Of a DNA stretch of 64,000 nucleotides, positions 7,841 through 15,019 are shown piece after piece. Origin of the DNA: Mycobacterium sp. DL592 (lineage in GTDB: Bacteria > Actinomycetota > Actinomycetes > Mycobacteriales > Mycobacteriaceae); contig NZ_CP050192.1 in NCBI RefSeq assembly GCF_011694515.1, positions 1,743,399 through 1,807,398 on the forward strand, read 5' to 3'. A program made the position numbers and the translations under genes. The notes below the pieces were generated by a model, which made no database searches, was not told the origin of the DNA, and saw nothing but the letters and a program-made list of their open reading frames with translations. Numbering within the stretch: the stretch's first letter is position 1; each line of letters begins with the position of its first letter.

Positions 7841-8887
7841 ATGACCAAGTTCTATGTCACCGGCAGTATCAACGTCCCTACCGTCGAGGATGCCTTTCGG
7901 CTCGTGGGCGCTCGGCTACAACCCGGCGTGAGCAGGGTTCCCGACGGGGAGCCCGGTGACCGGGCCAACTGGGTGTTCACCCAGGCGGATCACTTCCTGA
8001 ACAACCCGACCCTGGACGTGGTCGGCGACCGGGCCAGGGTTCGGCCCGGCGTCGCAGTGAGTTTCGGCCCCGTCGACTACCACAGCATCGCCGCGGAGTC
8101 CTATGCGAAATTCCGCCAGGCCCGCGAAAGTGGGGTGCTGCAGGAGGGCTCGCGATTCCTGGTGTCGATCCCGACCCCCTTCAACGCGGTGAACTCGTTT
8201 GTCGAGTTCGACGATCGGGTCGAGGTGGCCGCCGCCTACGAGCAAGCCCTGCGGCACAGTGTCGATGCCGTGCAGGACGCGATCCCGCCCGCGGACCTTG
8301 CCATCCAGTGGGATCTGCCGACGGAACTGGCAACGATCGAGGGCTGGTTCGAGAACCCCTATGACGGTTTCGAACCGATCTTCGCCGCCACTGCGAGGGT
8401 GGCTGACTGGGTACACGACGACGCCGAATTGACGTTCCATCTGTGCTACGGCGACTCCAAGTTCGGGGCCTCGCCGTTCATGGGGGAGCCGCCCAACGCC
8501 GAGGCCGCCGCCCGCGGTGGACGGCACATCCTGCCGCGCGATGCCTCGACGATCGTGGCGGTATCCAACGGTCTGTCGCGGCACGTCTCGCGCCGCATCG
8601 ATGCGATCCAGGCCGCGACGGTGGCCGCGTGGACTAAGCGTGCGCACTGGCAGCCGCTGGCTGACCTCGCCCTGGAACCGGAGACGGAGTTCTACCTCGG
8701 CCTCCTGCATGCCGAGGACGGTGCACAGGGGGCCGCCGCCCGCGCGGCGGTGGCGGCGGAGTTTCTCCCCGATTTCGGCCTGTCGACCGAATGCGGTCTC
8801 GGGCGGCACTCGGCCGAGCAGCTGGAGGCGGTGCTGGTGGCCTGGCAGCAGTACACGGCCGCCCACGAACCGGCCCTGGCCGGGTGA
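7841..8887 (+). CDS. MetE-like (cobalamin-independent methionine synthase superfamily) protein
   Basis: A 348-residue TIM-barrel protein of the UROD/MetE-like superfamily. In MetE the catalytic zinc is held by a His-x-Cys, a Glu and a later Cys. Here HLCY places His200 and Cys202, and TECGLGR places Cys318, so a metal site appears to be kept, although the protein has less than half the length of MetE. It could move a methyl or alkyl group to or from a thiol. It sits between an organosulfur-type monooxygenase and a small carboxylate transporter, so a role in using a methylated sulfur compound is plausible but unproven. It has its own AGGAG and I do not recognise a characterised orthologue. Confidence 0.65.
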   Translation: MTKFYVTGSINVPTVEDAFRLVGARLQPGVSRVPDGEPGDRANWVFTQADHFLNNPTLDVVGDRARVRPGVAVSFGPVDYHSIAAESYAKFRQARESGVLQEGSRFLVSIPTPFNAVNSFVEFDDRVEVAAAYEQALRHSVDAVQDAIPPADLAIQWDLPTELATIEGWFENPYDGFEPIFAATARVADWVHDDAELTFHLCYGDSKFGASPFMGEPPNAEAAARGGRHILPRDASTIVAVSNGLSRHVSRRIDAIQAATVAAWTKRAHWQPLADLALEPETEFYLGLLHAEDGAQGAAARAAVAAEFLPDFGLSTECGLGRHSAEQLEAVLVAWQQYTAAHEPALAG

Positions 8888-8912
8888 CCGCGTCGAGACT
8901 AGGAGAGACGTC

Positions 8913-9545
8913 ATGACCGATACCGTCATCGCACCCGAGGTCGAGCGAATTGCGGTCGCGGACACCATCACACGCGAACCCCAGGGCAATCCCGGGGTAC
9001 TGGGGCTTCCGTTGATCATCGCCGGAGCGCTGGGCCTGGGATTCACCAACACCGGGATCATCACAGCAGGCTCGGCCGCCGTGCCGATCCTGCTGTCGGC
9101 CACCACGGTGGGACTGCTGATCACCACGATCTGGTCGGCGGCACTGCGACAGAACGTCAATGTGACCGTCTACGGGGTGTTCTTCGGTTTCTACGGAAGC
9201 TATTCGGTTCTGTCGCTGGGATTCACCCACGATTGGTTCGGCATTCCGGCAGCCGCCGTCCAGGACACCACGGCCTTGTGGCTGGCCAGCTGGTTGCTGA
9301 CCATCGGTCTGCTCACCGTGCTGACGCTACGGCTGCCGTGGACATACCCGCTGTTGCTGGCGATCGTCGACGTCGCGTTGATCCTGCTTCTGATCGGAAC
9401 GCTGACAGGTAGCGACGTGGCGACGAAGGCGGGTGGCTGGTTCGTATTCGCCTTCGTGGCCTTCGTCGTCTACTTCTATGTCGCAACCCTGTGGGAGGAG
9501 ACCGGAGGGCGCGCGCTACCGCTGGGCCGGCCGCTGGTCAGCTGA
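8913..9545 (+). CDS. GPR1/FUN34/YaaH (SatP) family transporter
   Basis: A 210-residue membrane protein with six predicted helices. NPGVLGLPLIIAGALGLG near residue 26 corresponds to the NPxPLGL signature of the acetate/succinate channel family, and NVTVYGVFFGFYGSYSVL follows in the expected place. The start is the ATG at 8913, behind AGGAGAG at 8901; a longer open frame upstream only reflects overlap with the MetE-like gene. It is the last gene of the monooxygenase/MetE-like cluster and may import its substrate or export a short-chain acid product. Its last 30 bases overlap the 3' end of the convergent efflux gene. Confidence 0.8.
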   Translation: MTDTVIAPEVERIAVADTITREPQGNPGVLGLPLIIAGALGLGFTNTGIITAGSAAVPILLSATTVGLLITTIWSAALRQNVNVTVYGVFFGFYGSYSVLSLGFTHDWFGIPAAAVQDTTALWLASWLLTIGLLTVLTLRLPWTYPLLLAIVDVALILLLIGTLTGSDVATKAGGWFVFAFVAFVVYFYVATLWEETGGRALPLGRPLVS

Positions 9546-10766
9546 CGTGCGGCCGCCGCTGAGATAGGCGGCCATCGCCAGGACCGACAGTGTCACCATC
9601 ACCACCGCCAGCGGTAGCGCGGTGTGCTCGCCACCGAGACCGACGAGCGGAGAGACCGCCGCCCCAAGCCCGAACTGCACGGCGCCCAGGCCCGCCGAGC
9701 CTGCGCCGGCAGCACGCGGGACTGCGGACAGTGCCAATGCGGTGGCGTTACCGAGGATCAGGCCCTGGCAGGACACGGCCACGAAGATCGGAATGGCGAT
9801 CGTCCACGCCGGCGCACCAGTGAGCACGAGGCCCAGCAGGGTCAGCGTCGCCGCCAGCGTCAGGCCGAGGCCCGCACCGAGCAGCTTTCGGCTGGAGATG
9901 CTCGCAGTCAGGCGCGCGGACAGCGCGCTCACCGCGGTGAGTCCCAGCGCATTGACGGCGAACGCGATGCCGTACTGCATCGGGGTGAGGCCGAGCATCA
10001 CCTGGTAGACGAACGGCGAGGCCGAGATGTAGGCCATCATCACCGCGAAACCGAAGCCGAACGCCAGCGTATTGCCGATGTAGGTGCGTGACCGCAACTC
10101 GTGCCACGGTGAGACACCATCGGCGGCATGCGCTTTCAGGGCGGCTCGGCGTTCCTTGGGATGCGATTCGCGCACCAGTGCGACAGTTGCGACGAACATC
10201 GCCACGGCGATGCCGCCGACGACCCACAGGATGCCGCGCCAGCCGACCGGACCCACCAGCAGCCCGCCGGCGAACGGGGCGACGACCGGGGCGATGCCGC
10301 CGACGATCATCATCAGGCTGAAGGCCCGTGCCGCAGCCTTTCCGGTCGCGAGGTCGGAGATGACGGCCCGGCCGATGACCATGCCGGCCGCGCCGGTGAA
10401 CCCCTGCGCGAAGCGTGCCGTGACCAGGATGCCGACGGTCGGGGCCATCGCCGCCACCGCGCTGGCGACCACACACAGCAGGGTGCCGACGACCAGCGGG
10501 CCGCGCCGTCCGATCCGGTCCGAGAGCGGCCCGAAGGCGAGCTGTCCGAAGGTGAGGCCGAGCAGGAATGCGGTGAGCGTCAACTGGACGGCGGTGGCAC
10601 TGGCGTGCAGTTCGACCGTCATCTCCGGGAAGGCGGGCAGGTACAGGTCGGTGGCCACCGGGGCGACGGCCGACAACAACGCCAGCACCAGAAGCAGCCA
10701 GGGCGATATCGATCTGTCGCGCTGGGCAGTCTGGGTCGGCTCGGTCACGGCGGTCGTCATGTCCAT
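9516..10766 (-). CDS. Bcr/CflA-type MFS drug efflux transporter
   Basis: A 416-residue major facilitator with 12 predicted helices. The first helix is followed by DLYLPAFPEM, typical of the Bcr/CflA drug-resistance branch, and the A-motif GPLSDRIGRRGPL lies between helices 2 and 3. It probably exports a toxic compound by proton antiport. It is divergent from the MarR gene at 10833, and their shared intergenic gap holds an AT-rich inverted repeat, so MarR repression is likely. Start choices are the ATGs at 10766 and 10760. Confidence 0.88.
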   Translation of the reverse strand: MDMTTAVTEPTQTAQRDRSISPWLLLVLALLSAVAPVATDLYLPAFPEMTVELHASATAVQLTLTAFLLGLTFGQLAFGPLSDRIGRRGPLVVGTLLCVVASAVAAMAPTVGILVTARFAQGFTGAAGMVIGRAVISDLATGKAAARAFSLMMIVGGIAPVVAPFAGGLLVGPVGWRGILWVVGGIAVAMFVATVALVRESHPKERRAALKAHAADGVSPWHELRSRTYIGNTLAFGFGFAVMMAYISASPFVYQVMLGLTPMQYGIAFAVNALGLTAVSALSARLTASISSRKLLGAGLGLTLAATLTLLGLVLTGAPAWTIAIPIFVAVSCQGLILGNATALALSAVPRAAGAGSAGLGAVQFGLGAAVSPLVGLGGEHTALPLAVVMVTLSVLAMAAYLSGGRTSADQRPAQR

Positions 10767-10782
10767 CCTTGAAGCTAGATAA

Positions 10783-10810
10783 TTATGATGTAATAACTAT
10801 GTAATCATAA
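10783..10810. promoter_or_regulatory. Candidate MarR operator in divergent promoter
   Basis: The gap between the efflux gene and the MarR gene is strikingly AT-rich for this genome. It contains TTATGAT (10783-10789) and its exact inverse ATCATAA (10804-10810), with further partial symmetry between the arms. The size and position fit a MarR dimer site controlling both genes. Confidence 0.6.
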
Positions 10811-10832
10811 CCAACTCCGTTAGGATTTGTCC

Positions 10833-11258
10833 ATGGAGAGTGAGCTGGCCGACCTCGCCGAGGTGATCCTCGTCGTCGCCCGCGAGATCCGGATGGGGAT
10901 GGAACCCGACACGGTGCTGACGCCATCGGAGGCGCACGTCATGCGCTATATCGACGACCACCCGGGGGCGGCGCCCAGCGACGTCGCCAGGTTCACCGGC
11001 CTGCAGCGCAGCAACCTCAGCACCGCCCTCAAAGGGCTCGAGCGCCGCGGATTCGTCGAACGCCGCGCCGACGTGCACGACGCCCGCGGAGTCAACCTCT
11101 TCCCGACCACGCTTGCCGCCGACAACCTGACCCGACTGCGCAGCCAGTGGGCCCGGCAGATGTCGATCGCGTTCGGTGACGATCTGCGGGATGTGGCGAC
11201 CGTCAAGAACCTGCTGGATCGCGCCGAGGCGCGGCTGCTGGCCGACCGCCTGGGCTGA
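10833..11258 (+). CDS. MarR-family regulator
   Basis: A 141-residue winged-helix protein: TPSEAHVMRYIDDHPGAAPS leads into the recognition helix GLQRSNLSTALKGLERRGFV and the wing RADVHDARGV. Flanking helices would form the dimer and ligand pocket. The start is the ATG at 10833; a TTG at 10827 is in frame. It is divergent from the Bcr/CflA pump, an arrangement in which MarR proteins usually repress the pump until a drug-like ligand binds. Confidence 0.85.
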   Translation: MESELADLAEVILVVAREIRMGMEPDTVLTPSEAHVMRYIDDHPGAAPSDVARFTGLQRSNLSTALKGLERRGFVERRADVHDARGVNLFPTTLAADNLTRLRSQWARQMSIAFGDDLRDVATVKNLLDRAEARLLADRLG

Positions 11259-11266
11259 CCCGCTAT

Positions 11267-11324
11267 ATCCGGCTGTTTGTAGGCCATCCGCCTACATCCG
11301 GCTATTTGTAGGCCATCCGCCTAC
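11267..11324. repeat. Two tandem 29-bp repeats, each a hairpin, at a convergent junction
   Basis: Two abutting 29-bp copies (11267-11295 and 11296-11324) differ at one base. Each contains TGTAGGC, a five-base loop CATCC and GCCTACA, giving 7-bp stems at 11278-11296 and 11307-11325. They sit between the stops of marR and the GH15 gene, and the second reaches into the GH15 stop codon. There is no U-tract, but paired hairpins between converging genes suggest a bidirectional terminator or an mRNA-end stabiliser. Confidence 0.6.
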
Positions 11325-13333
11325 ATCGGCGCGTTGGCCGGCTGGAACACCCCGGTGCTGTCCGCCTCTTCCTCGGCACGAATCACGTGCACGACGGCGT
11401 TGATCAACGCCAGGTGTGTGAAGGCCTGCGGGAAGTTGCCCAGGTGCCGCCCTGTCCGCGGCTCGATCTCCTCGGCATACAGATGCAACGGGCTGGCGAA
11501 GGACAGCAGTCGCTCGCACAGATGGCGCGCCCGGCTGACCTCGCCGATCTCCACCAGCGCCGACACCAGCCAGAATGAGCAGATGGTGAAGCTGCCCTCC
11601 TCGCCGGACAGCCCGTCGTCGGTCTCCTCGACGCGGTAGCGCAGCACCAGCCCGTCTTCGGTGAGCTCGTCGGCGATCGCCAGCACCGTCGCCCGCACCC
11701 GCGGATCGTCGGACGGCAGGAACCGCACCAGCGGGACGAGCAGCAGGGAGGCGTCCAGGGCGTCGTCGCCGTAGCGCTGGGTGAGGACCCCACGCTTGTC
11801 GACCCCGTTGGTCAGGATGTCGGCCTTGATCTCCTCGGCGATCGCCCGCCACTGCTGGGCGTAGCTCTTCTCGCCGACGAGTTCGGCCAGCTTCGAGCCG
11901 CGGTCCAGGGCCACCCAGCACATCACCTTCGAGGAGGTGAAGTGCTGCGGTTCCCCGCGCACCTCCCAGATCCCGCGGTCGGGTTCCTTCCAGTGCTTGA
12001 TGGCCTCTTCGACCTGCTCCTTGAGCACCGGCCACAACTGATCGGAGATCTGCTCGCGCGACTTGGCATGCAGGTACACCGAGTCGAGCATGGTGCCCCA
12101 GATGTCGTGCTGGCGCTGGTTATAGGCCCCGTTCCCGATGCGCACCGGCCGGGCGTTGTCGTAGCCGGAGAGGTGATTGAGTTCCTCTTCGACCAGTTCA
12201 CGCTCGCCGCCGACGGCATACATCACCTGCAGCGGATGGCGTTCGCCGTTGTTGGCACCCGACACGTCGGCGATGAAGGAGAAGAAGTCGTCGGCCTCGC
12301 GGTCCAGACCCAGGGTGTAAAGCCCCCACAGCGCGAAGGTCGAGTCACGTACCCAGGCGTAGCGGTAGTCCCAGTTCCGTTCCCCCTGCGGTGTCTCGGG
12401 CAACGAGGTGGTGCTGGCCGCCAGCAGGGCGCCGGTGGGCGAGTAGGTCAGCCCCTTGAGCGTGAGCGCACTGCGCTGCAGATACGACCGCCACGGGTGG
12501 TCCGGGAAGTCTCCGATGTTGATCCACTGCCGCCACGCCTCGCTGGTCTGCCACATCTTGTCGGCGGCCTCGTCGTAGGTCTGCGGCGACGGATGCTTGG
12601 ACCACGACAGCGCGACGAAGATGTTGTCGCCCTCTTTGAGCCGGGTGCGGGCCCGGGCCTCCCGGCCTTCCAGACCGATGCGCAGGTTGGTCGTCAGCCG
12701 CAGGGTCGGATGCGCGTCGGGATCCTTGCGGGCCCGGGCGATGGCCTCGCCGTAGGCGTTGGCCGAGTACTCCCAGGTGGCGTTGACCCGGGCGTAGTCG
12801 AACGACGGCTCGCAGTTCATCACCAGTTCGACAGTGCCGCTGACGCATTTCACGGTGCGCAAAAGGATGTGCTCGGCGTCCCAGTCCATCGGGGTGCGAC
12901 GGTGTGTGCGCGACCGGGTGTCGATGTCGTGCCAGGGACCCATGACCAGCGCGTCGCGCACGATCACCCAACCCGTGTGGGTCTGCCAGGTGGTCTCGAG
13001 GATCAGGCTGCCGGGCAGGTAGCGGCGCGCGGCCGGAACCGACACGCCGTAGGGCCCGAGCCGGAAGTGCCCGGCGCCGCGGTCGAGGATGGCGCCGAAG
13101 ACGCTGGGGGAGTCCGGCCGCGGGACGCATAGCCACTCGACGGCGCCCGCCGAGGAGATCAGGCAGGTGTTCTCGCAATCCGACAGGAAGGCGTAGTCGG
13201 CGATCGGCGGGAACGGGTTACGCAGTGGCCCGCCCGGGGTGTACGGCACCGGGGCAGTGGCAGACAGCGGCGTCGGCGTCTGGTAGGCCGGCACGGCTGT
13301 GTCCTCGTCCGCTGGCTGGGCTTGCAGAACCAT
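11321..13333 (-). CDS. GH15 family trehalase/glucoamylase-like hydrolase
   Basis: A 670-residue protein matching the mycobacterial Rv2402-type GH15 enzyme, which has been characterised in mycobacteria as a phosphate-dependent trehalase. The N-terminal beta-sandwich (IADYAFLSDCENTCLI) is followed by the alpha/alpha barrel. ERNWDYRYAWVRDS is the family signature of the active site, WEVRGEP probably carries the general acid, and a second acidic cluster EEGSFTICSFW fits the catalytic base region. There is no signal peptide, so it should act on cytosolic trehalose. The first 45 residues are proline-rich and look disordered. It stands alone and its promoter faces the small membrane-protein genes. 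Confidence 0.88.
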   Translation of the reverse strand: MVLQAQPADEDTAVPAYQTPTPLSATAPVPYTPGGPLRNPFPPIADYAFLSDCENTCLISSAGAVEWLCVPRPDSPSVFGAILDRGAGHFRLGPYGVSVPAARRYLPGSLILETTWQTHTGWVIVRDALVMGPWHDIDTRSRTHRRTPMDWDAEHILLRTVKCVSGTVELVMNCEPSFDYARVNATWEYSANAYGEAIARARKDPDAHPTLRLTTNLRIGLEGREARARTRLKEGDNIFVALSWSKHPSPQTYDEAADKMWQTSEAWRQWINIGDFPDHPWRSYLQRSALTLKGLTYSPTGALLAASTTSLPETPQGERNWDYRYAWVRDSTFALWGLYTLGLDREADDFFSFIADVSGANNGERHPLQVMYAVGGERELVEEELNHLSGYDNARPVRIGNGAYNQRQHDIWGTMLDSVYLHAKSREQISDQLWPVLKEQVEEAIKHWKEPDRGIWEVRGEPQHFTSSKVMCWVALDRGSKLAELVGEKSYAQQWRAIAEEIKADILTNGVDKRGVLTQRYGDDALDASLLLVPLVRFLPSDDPRVRATVLAIADELTEDGLVLRYRVEETDDGLSGEEGSFTICSFWLVSALVEIGEVSRARHLCERLLSFASPLHLYAEEIEPRTGRHLGNFPQAFTHLALINAVVHVIRAEEEADSTGVFQPANAPM

Positions 13334-13353
13334 TCAGACATCATCGACCGCGC

Positions 13354-13368
13354 AGACGCCTGGCGTCT
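13354..13368. promoter_or_regulatory. Perfect 15-bp palindrome upstream of the GH15 gene
   Basis: AGACGCC-T-GGCGTCT is a perfect inverted repeat 21-35 bases before the GH15 start codon, overlapping the expected minus-35 position if that mRNA is leaderless. It also lies about 77 bases before the small membrane gene. It could be an operator; the regulator is unknown. Confidence 0.4.
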
Positions 13369-13431
13369 ACTTGTAGGCCGAACCGTAACTTTGCTGCTCA
13401 CGCAGATCGCAACTGTTTTGCGGCGTCGGCA

Positions 13432-13437
13432 TAAGGT
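13432..13437 (+). promoter_or_regulatory. Minus-10 element of a leaderless small-gene transcript
   Basis: TAAGGT fits the mycobacterial TANNNT minus-10 box and is followed by seven bases and then the GTG at 13445. That spacing places transcription start on the first base of the start codon, so the mRNA is probably leaderless. Confidence 0.5.
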
Positions 13438-13444
13438 GGGGAAC

Positions 13445-13639
13445 GTGACCGGGATCCTGAGTTGGTGGGACGGCGTTGAGTTGTGGCTCTCCGGGCTCGG
13501 GTTCGTCCTGCAGGTGATCATCGTGATGCCGGTGGTTCTGGCGCTGGCCTACGGGATCGCCGTCACAGTTGACGTGCTGCTGGGCAACGGCATCAAGGCA
13601 CTGCACTGGATTCGCCGCGGCGACAGGCAGCGCCGATGA
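13445..13639 (+). CDS. Small membrane protein (Rv2401A-like)
   Basis: A 64-residue protein with a tryptophan-bearing amphipathic start (SWWDGVELWLSGLGF), one long hydrophobic helix (FVLQVIIVMPVVLALAYGIA) and a basic tail (WIRRGDRQRR). Size, topology and position between the GH15 gene and the sulfate importer match the small membrane gene Rv2401A of M. tuberculosis. The GTG start is supported by the minus-10 box seven bases upstream. Its stop overlaps the ATG of a 28-residue membrane peptide. Function is unknown. Confidence 0.65.
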   Translation: MTGILSWWDGVELWLSGLGFVLQVIIVMPVVLALAYGIAVTVDVLLGNGIKALHWIRRGDRQRR

Positions 13640-13722
13640 GCGGAATGCCCCGATCCCGGGTGACTCTGGCCCTGGTGGCGCTGCTGATCCTCGTCGTCGT
13701 CGTGTGGTTGTTGAACCGCTGA
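13636..13722 (+). CDS. 28-residue single-helix membrane peptide
   Basis: An ATG overlapping the previous stop (ATGA at 13636-13639) opens a 28-residue frame: a short basic start MSGMPRSR, then a continuous hydrophobic helix (VTLALVALLILVVVVWLL) and NR. The composition is exactly that of a single-span membrane microprotein, and the stop-start overlap suggests co-translation with the 64-residue membrane protein. The two may form a small membrane complex. Function is unknown. Confidence 0.55.
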   Translation: MSGMPRSRVTLALVALLILVVVVWLLNR

Positions 13723-13753
13723 CGGCCCGAGTCGCCCTGCGTCGGAACTCTGT

Positions 13754-13759
13754 TAAGCT
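13754..13759 (+). promoter_or_regulatory. Minus-10 element for the leaderless cysteine leader
   Basis: TAAGCT (TANNNT) is followed by seven bases and the ATG at 13767, so transcription of the sulfate importer operon should start at the A of the leader peptide start codon. Confidence 0.6.
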
Positions 13760-13766
13760 TCGCGCC

Positions 13767-13859
13767 ATGCAATCGGCGACCGGTTACGGCGAGGGCCACA
13801 TCTTGGCCCTCATTGCCGTCGGTGCTTGCGCCGTTGCTGATGTTGCTTGTTGTCGCTGA
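13767..13859 (+). CDS. Leaderless cysteine-codon leader peptide (attenuator) for subI-cysTWA
   Basis: A 30-residue frame beginning MQSATGYGEG and ending VGACAVADVACCR. Its three cysteine codons (TGC, then adjacent TGT TGT) lie in the last twelve residues. It ends 119 bases before subI, and its minus-10 box makes it leaderless. Short leaderless frames ending in cysteine codons have been reported as cysteine-responsive attenuators of sulfur operons in mycobacteria. The expected mechanism is that ribosomes pause here when charged Cys-tRNA is scarce and change the folding or fate of the downstream leader RNA, raising importer expression. The peptide itself is unlikely to act. The following region can form a small stem (ACGGG/CCCGT, 13936-13956), whose role is unclear. 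Confidence 0.7.
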   Translation: MQSATGYGEGHILALIAVGACAVADVACCR

Positions 13860-13978
13860 CACCCCTGCCCGTCTGCGGTTTGGTGTCGGTATTGGTCACG
13901 GCAATTCGCTCATGACACAACGCCATTCCGTTGCCACGGGTTCGATCCCTCCCCGTTCCGCAATGAGAAAGGCCCCCA

Positions 13979-15019
13979 ATGAAGAGAGTCACCTCGATCC
14001 CCAGCCGCTGGCGCGCGGCGGCGGCGCTTGCCGTCACCGCGACCGTGCTCGCCGCGTGCGGCGGCGGCTCCAGCGACGTCGCAGGCGGTACTAGCGGCGC
14101 CAAAGCCGACACCACGCTGACGCTGGTCGCCTACGCGGTGCCGGAACCCGGCTGGAGCAAGATCATTCCGGCCTTCGCGGCCACCCCGGACGGCAAGGGT
14201 GTCGCGGTCACGACGTCCTATGGCGCTTCCGGTGACCAGTCGCGCGCGGTGGTGGACGGCAAGCCCGCCGACATCGTCAACTTCTCCGTCGAGCCCGACG
14301 TCACCCGACTGGTGAAGGCCAACAAGGTCGCCGCCGACTGGAACGCCGACGCGACTAAGGGTATCCCGTTCGGTTCGGTCGTGGCCATCGTCGTCCGCAA
14401 GGGCAACCCGAAGAACATCAAGACCTGGGACGACCTGCTGGCACCCGGTGTTGAGGTCGTCACCCCGAGCCCGTTGAGCTCGGGTTCGGCCAAGTGGAAC
14501 CTGCTTGCGCCCTACGCCGCCAAGAGTAACGGTGGCCAGGACCCGCAGGCCGGCCTGGACTTCATCAGCAAGCTGGTCAGCGAGCACGTCAAGACCCGCC
14601 CGGGCTCGGGCCGGGAGGCCACCGACGTGTTCCTGCAGGGCACCGGTGACGTGTTGTTGAGCTACGAGGACGAGGCCATCAACGTCGAACGTCAGGGCAA
14701 GGATGTCGAGCACTTCATCCCGCCGCAGACCTTCAAGATCGAGAACCCGGTGGCAGTCGTGACCACCGGCGCCCATCAGGACAAGGCGACCGCGCTGAAG
14801 AACTTCCTGTACACCCCGGAGGGGCAGAAGATCTGGGCCGAGGCCGGCTTCCGCCCGGTCGACCCCAAGGTTGCCGCGGACTTCGCCAGTGACTTCCCGG
14901 CACCCGCGGAGAAGCTCTGGACGATCGCTGACCTGGGTGGCTGGAAGACAGTGGATCCCGCGCTGTTCGACAAGGACAATGGCTCCATCACCAAGATCTA
15001 CAAGCAGGCCACTGGATGA
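13979..15019 (+). CDS. subI: Sulfate-binding lipoprotein SubI
   Basis: The 346-residue substrate-binding protein of the sulfate/thiosulfate ABC importer. The signal peptide ends in the lipobox LAAC, so the mature protein is lipid-anchored outside the membrane. The body is a class II periplasmic-binding-protein fold of the Sbp/CysP type, with GASGDQSRAVVDGKPADIVN and SPLSSGSAKWNLLAPYA typical of sulfate-binding residues. A GAGAAAGG ribosome site precedes the ATG. The stop overlaps cysT by ATGA, so subI-cysT-cysW-cysA is one operon. It is preceded by the cysteine-codon leader. Confidence 0.92.
   Translation: MKRVTSIPSRWRAAAALAVTATVLAACGGGSSDVAGGTSGAKADTTLTLVAYAVPEPGWSKIIPAFAATPDGKGVAVTTSYGASGDQSRAVVDGKPADIVNFSVEPDVTRLVKANKVAADWNADATKGIPFGSVVAIVVRKGNPKNIKTWDDLLAPGVEVVTPSPLSSGSAKWNLLAPYAAKSNGGQDPQAGLDFISKLVSEHVKTRPGSGREATDVFLQGTGDVLLSYEDEAINVERQGKDVEHFIPPQTFKIENPVAVVTTGAHQDKATALKNFLYTPEGQKIWAEAGFRPVDPKVAADFASDFPAPAEKLWTIADLGGWKTVDPALFDKDNGSITKIYKQATG

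Noticed and set aside
8517..8912. A longer N-terminus for the SatP-like transporter reading through the MetE-like gene.
   Set aside because: The upstream residues are another frame of the MetE-like gene. AGGAGAG precedes the ATG at 8913.
11267..11324. Two 29-bp repeats looked like the start of a CRISPR array.
   Set aside because: The copies abut directly with no spacer, there are only two, and no cas gene is in the window.
13936..13956. ACGGG/CCCGT stem in the subI leader, considered as the attenuator terminator.
   Set aside because: Only five base pairs, an eleven-base loop, no U-tract, and it does not cover the subI ribosome site. The mechanism there stays open.
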